Shown here piece by piece: positions 60,533 through 64,000 of a DNA stretch of 64,000 bases. Origin of the DNA: Leptobrachium leishanense (Eukaryota > Chordata > Amphibia > Anura > Megophryidae); NCBI GenBank assembly GCA_009667805.1, contig CM019071.1, positions 47,069,593 through 47,133,592 on the forward strand. Reading direction: 5' to 3'. A program made the translations under genes and the position numbers. Every line of letters begins with the position of its first letter. Position 1 is the stretch's first letter. The notes under the pieces are model-generated. The model had not been told where the DNA came from. It worked only from the letters and a program-made list of their open reading frames with translations, and did no database searches.

Positions 60533-60632
60533 TTAGGGGCCCCTGGATGGGGGGGGGGTCTGGGGCCCCTGGATGGGGGGGGGGTCTGGGGCCCCTGGAT
60601 GGGTGGGGGGGTCTGGGGCCCCTGGATTCATT
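60533..60632 (-). repeat. ~29-bp minisatellite in the 3'UTR, about 3.5 units
   Basis: Unit: GGGGCCCCTGGATGGG with a G run and TCT. On the transcribed strand this is C-rich. Confidence 0.9.
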
Positions 60633-60936
60633 CATTTAAACACACGCTCCTTAGAACAGAAGCTGCAGTCGGTGCCGCAGGTCGGCGACTCAATCTTCGG
60701 CATATAGAGCACATAAACACTATATGGGGAACAAAACAAGCCCCTCCCCCTCAGTCCAGCATCATCGGGAGAGCGCAGGGGGTCGACACAGAGCCGGGGG
60801 CGATGCCAGCCTGTGTGTGGGAGACAGGGCGCCCCAGACATCAGCCAGTCAGATCTTCCCAAAAAACACACATTGCGTCCAGAAAGCTCCGCAGTGAACG
60901 GAATGGATGAGTGTCAGCTCTGCGGCTCAGTCTGCC

Positions 60937-61389
60937 TCAGATACACACGTACTTCTTCCACCAGCCCCGGGACAGAGTCCGCATCTTGCTGGCCGTGCAG
61001 GCCATTTTGCACTCGCGCTGGAGGCGGAGCTCGGAGTGGCGGAGGCCGGAGAGGATGGCCGCGTCGAAGACCTCCTTGAGGTTCTTCTGAGTCAGCGCGG
61101 AGCACTCCACGTACGCCACGGCGCCGATCTTCTCTGCCAGGGCCTGGGCGGAGGACGGGGGGACGGGCTTCTCCCGGTGCCGAGCCAGCTGGACGTGGAC
61201 CTTGACGTCCTCGCGGAGGTCGCACTGCGTCCCCACCAGGAGCAGGGGCACGCGGGGGCAGTGGCCGTGGATCTCCGGGATCCACTTCTCTGAGATGTTC
61301 TGGAAGGAGGACGGGCTCACCACGCTGAAGCACAGGATCAGGACGTCGGTCCTCGGGTAACAGATGTGACGCAGCTTGTCAAACTCATC
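60937..61389 (-). CDS. rhou: RhoU (Wrch-1)-like GTPase, last coding exon
   Basis: The exon begins at GATGAGTTTGAC directly after a splice acceptor (CTTCCCTTTTCCCGCAG on the minus strand, AG at 61390-61391) and ends with TGA at 60937-60939, giving 150 codons. It encodes the half of a Rho GTPase after the DTAGQ box: [11 protein letters not shown] (switch II), [25 protein letters not shown] (base-recognition motif), the Rho insert region with [24 protein letters not shown], and a basic tail [36 protein letters not shown] and WWKKY favour RhoU over RhoV. RhoU normally ends in a two-cysteine palmitoylation-type motif; this copy ends V-C-I, with one Cys in the penultimate position. P-loop and switch I must lie in exons to the right of the window. 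The frame is intact and intron-bounded, so a retrocopy is unlikely. A second RhoU/V paralogue is possible. Confidence 0.85.
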   Translation of the reverse strand, partial: DEFDKLRHICYPRTDVLILCFSVVSPSSFQNISEKWIPEIHGHCPRVPLLLVGTQCDLREDVKVHVQLARHREKPVPPSSAQALAEKIGAVAYVECSALTQKNLKEVFDAAILSGLRHSELRLQRECKMACTASKMRTLSRGWWKKYVCI

Positions 61390-61404
61390 CTGCGGGAAAA
61401 GGGA

Positions 61405-62300
61405 AGCATCTGGATGAGTGTACGGCGGGAGCACCCGGGGCGCACGCACTCCCCCCCCCCTCCCCGCACGGGCCAGGAACACCCACCCCAACCCCGCGCA
61501 GGCCAGGAGCACCCGGGGGCACGCAAACACACACCCCCGCGTGGGCCAGGAGCACCCGGGGCGCACGCACCCACACACCCCCCCCCCCCCCGTGGGCCAG
61601 GAGCACCCGGGGCGCACGCACCACACCCCCCCCCCCCCGCGTGGGCCAGGAGCACCCGGGGCGCACGCACCCACACCCCCCCGCGTGGGCCAGGAGCACC
61701 CGGGGCGCACGCACCCACCCCCCCCCCCCCGCGTGGCCAGGAGCACCCGGGGCGCACGCACCCACAGCCCCCCCCCCAGCACGGGCCAGGAGCACCCGGG
61801 GCGCACGCACCCACACCCCCCCAGCACGGGCCAGGAGCACCCGGGGTTCACACACCCCCCCCCAGCACGGGCCAGGAGCACCCGGGGTTCACGCACCCAC
61901 ACACACACCCCCAGCACGGGCCAGGAGCACCCGGGGCGCATGCACCCACCCCCCCCCCAGCACGGGCCAGGAGCACCCGGGGCGCACGCACCCACACACC
62001 CACCCCCCAGCACGGGCCAGGAGCACCCGGGGCGCACGCACCACACCCCCCCCCAGCACGGGCCAGGAGCACCCGGGGCGCACGCACCCACACCCCCCCC
62101 CAGCACGGGCCAGGAGCACCCGGGGTGCACGCACCCACACCCACCCAGCACGGGCCAGGAGCACCCAGGTGCACGCACCCACACCCCCCAGCACGGGCCA
62201 GGAGCACCCGGGGCGCACGCACCCACACCCCCCCCCAGCACGGGCCAGGAGCACCCGGGGCGCACGCACCCACACCCCCCCCAGCACGGGCCAGGAGCAC
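61405..62300 (-). repeat. ~46-bp minisatellite in the rhou-like intron, about 20 units
   Basis: Plus-strand unit: GCACGGGCCAGGAGCACCCG, GGGCGCACGCACCCACACC and a C run of 6-10. The left part has GCGTGGGCC and the right part GCACGGGCC. It starts about 15-40 bp upstream of the splice acceptor of the last exon. Open frames on both strands are repeat-derived; one reverse frame runs into the exon but does not represent the protein start. Confidence 0.93.
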
Positions 62301-62571
62301 GAGATAAATCGGTCACCATCTCACGCAGCTCCGAGCGTTGGCGTGATTATAATCAGCGTTGAGGCCCCCATCGCGTGTCTCCTGAAACACAGGTGAAGCC
62401 GCAAGAGGGCCTCCAAGCAGAAAGCCGGAGATCTAACCACACGGGCAGCACTCTGACAGCTCACCGCCAAACGGAGGAGATCTGTGCCGCAAGTGTCCCG
62501 GATCTGCCAACACCGACTGAGGGGGTCACATGATAAATGTCATAAACCAGGGCATAGATAACCGTAAGCAG
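62301..62571. other. Intronic spacer, nothing recognised
   Basis: Short unique sequence between two intronic arrays. Confidence 0.5.
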
Positions 62572-63262
62572 TGGGGAGAGATCTGCGCCACAGGGAGGAT
62601 GGCGAGAGGGAGCAGGGCAGAGATCTGTGCCACAGGGAGGATGGCGAGAGGGAGCAGGGCAGAGATCTGCGCCACAGGGAGGATGGCGAGAGGGAGCAGG
62701 GCAGAGATCTGTGCCACAGGGAGGATGGCGAGAGGGAGCAGGGCAGAGATCTGTGCCACAGGGAGGATGGCGAGAGGAGCAGGGCAGAGATCTGCGCCAC
62801 AGGGAGGATGGCGAGAGGGAGCAGGGCAGAGATCTGCGCCACAGGGAGGATGGCGAGAGGGAGCAGGGCAGAGATCTGTGCCACAGGGAGGATGGCGAGA
62901 GGGAGCAGGCAGAGATCTGCGCCACAGGGAGGATGGCGAGAGGGAGCAGGGCAGAGATCTGTGCCACAGGGAGGATGGCGAGAGGGAGCAGGGCAGAGAT
63001 CTGCGCCACAGGGAGGATGGCGAGAGGGAGCAGGGCAGAGATCTGTGCCACAGGGAGGATGGCGAGAGGGAGCAGGGCAGAGATCTGTGCCACAGGGAGG
63101 ATGGCGAGAGGGAGCAGGGCAGAGATCTGCGCCACAGGGAGGATGGCGAGAGGGAGCAGGGCAGAGATCTGCGCCACAGGGAGGATGGCGAGAGGGAGCA
63201 GGGCAGAGATCTGTGCCACAGGGAGGATGGCGAGAGGGAGCAGGGCAGAGATCTGCGCCAGT
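62572..63262 (+). repeat. 42-bp minisatellite in the rhou-like intron, about 16 units
   Basis: Unit: AGAGATCTG(C/T)GCCACAGGGA, then GGATGGCGAGAGGGAGCAGG, then GC. As 42 is a multiple of 3, frames on both strands stay open with 14-residue periods; not genes. Confidence 0.94.
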
Positions 63263-63296
63263 TAAAGTTCACCTACCAGCAGTACAGAATAATATA

Positions 63297-63955
63297 CACT
63301 GCTCAAAAAAATAAAAAAAGGGACACAAACATAAGACCTGCTCGATGTGAATGAAATCTTCTTGTTAAACACTGGGGTCGTTACATTGTGTCGCTGAATG
63401 TGCTGACAACAAAATCACTCAAACATGATCAATGGGAATCAAATTGATTAACCCCTGGAGGTCTGGATTTGGAGTTACACTCAATATCAAAGTGGAAAAC
63501 AACACTACAGGCTGATCCAACTTTGTAATGTCCCTCAAACAAGTCAAAATGAGGCTCAGTAGTGCGTGTGGCCTCCACGTGCCCGACCTCCCTACAACAC
63601 CTGGGCATGCTCCTGATGAGGTGGCGGATGGTCTCCTGAGGGATCTCCTCCCACACCTGGACTAAAGCATCCCCAACTCCTGGACAGTCTGTGGTGCAAC
63701 GTGGCATTGGTGGATGGAGCGAGACACGATGTGCTTAATTGGGTTCAGGTCTGGGGAAGGAGCGGGCCAGTCCATAGCATCAATGCCTTCGTCTTGCAGG
63801 AACTTGTTGACACACTCCAGCCATATGAGGTCTAGCATTGTCTTGCATTAGGAGGAACCCAGGGCCAACCGCACCAGCATATGGTCTCACAAGGGGTCTG
63901 AGGATCTCCTCTCGTTACCTAATGGCAGTCAGGCTACCTCTGGCGAGCACATGGA
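63297..63955 (-). mobile_element. Second Tc1-like element, right side missing
   Basis: Starts with CACTGCTCAAAAAAATAAAA after a TA (63295-63296), a terminal repeat typical of a Tc1 subfamily. The minus strand encodes the end of its transposase. At about 63955 the sequence switches to LINE sequence, so the N-terminal part and the other terminal repeat are absent. Confidence 0.8.
63556..63955 (-). pseudogene. Tc1-like transposase C-terminal fragment
   Basis: The minus strand reads VNKFLQDEGIDAMDWPAPSP then PDLNPIKHIVSRS, and in another frame GVGDALVQVWEEIPQETIRH and LIRSMPRCCREV, ending in a third frame with ARGGHTHY and TGA at 63556-63558. In this family the third catalytic residue is the Glu of PIEH; here it is Lys. 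Two frameshifts, truncation and that substitution make it dead. Confidence 0.82.
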
Positions 63956-64000
63956 GGGCATGGAGGGTGGATAAGTGCAAGATAATGCACCTGGGACGTA
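63956..64000 (+). mobile_element. LINE reverse-transcriptase fragment at the window edge
   Basis: The plus strand reads VDKCKIMHLGR, a phrase from the post-catalytic part of non-LTR reverse transcriptases. It is only 45 bp here and runs off the edge. Confidence 0.55.

Larger units (their letters stand above)
60458..60936 (-). other. 3'UTR of the rhou-like gene
   Basis: Lies between the stop codon of the GTPase exon and tandem AATAAA signals on the minus strand. Includes a small G-rich minisatellite. Extent is inferred from the polyadenylation signals; there is no transcript evidence. Confidence 0.6.

Noticed and set aside
60937..62319. Extending the GTPase reading frame upstream to 62319 as one exon
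   Set aside because: Upstream of 61390 the frame is pure minisatellite translation, and a good splice acceptor (polypyrimidine plus CAG) sits exactly where the conserved Rho sequence begins.

Overview
Organism and setting. The window is vertebrate nuclear DNA, most likely from an anuran amphibian. It holds one exon of a protein-coding gene (a Rho-family GTPase with an intron acceptor and animal-style 3'UTR) and remnants of transposon classes common in frogs: a BED-finger hAT, two Tc1-like elements, L2/CR1-type LINEs with AGCGCTG-type tails, and a DIRS-like tyrosine-recombinase retroelement with an SGNH-type downstream ORF. About 35 kb of the 64 kb (my tally of array lengths) is tandem minisatellite with 25-62 bp units. 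That density, plus a degenerate TTAGGG-containing G-rich array near the left end, suggests a subtelomeric location. Frog and subtelomere are inferences; no species is named.

Layout. 1-1606: 40-bp minisatellite and TTAGGG-like G-rich array. 1607-7172: broken hAT fused to a LINE 3' end, then 39-bp and 36-bp arrays. 7190-10702: a 50-bp array of about 54 units, each carrying a CTCF-consensus match, flanked by inverted MITE pieces. 10697-17025: a 36/37-bp array (family C). 17525-19480: family A (41-bp unit). 20155-24970: a compound array and a 37-bp array split by a Tc1-like element. 25628-27385: family A and a 32-bp array. 27800-30230: degenerate DIRS-like element. 30231-33404: AT-rich, no gene seen. 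33405-39187: family A, family B and three more arrays. 39190-42395: T-rich DNA, a small array and a 5'-truncated LINE. 42741-46057: family A, interrupted by a 303-bp GC-rich foldback element. 46058-57352: four large arrays, including a 30-bp palindromic-half-site array, family B again in opposite orientation, and a 39-bp array grown from a LINE tail. 58021-60055: LINE with a nested MITE. 60100-60457: family C again, inverted. 60458-61389: 3'UTR and last coding exon of a rhou-like gene on the minus strand; its intron (61390 onward) holds two more arrays and a truncated Tc1-like element.

How it fits together. The only credible functional coding sequence is the rhou-like exon; its earlier exons lie beyond the right edge. 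Almost every very long open frame is an artefact of a stop-free tandem unit. At least three minisatellite families (A, B, C) occur in separate arrays in opposite orientations. Several arrays begin exactly inside a transposable element, so transposon ends appear to have seeded tandem amplification. The most interesting functional hypothesis is the 7650-10390 array as a one-orientation CTCF-site cluster. Unit counts and array boundaries were read by eye and are approximate; such arrays are also prone to assembly error.
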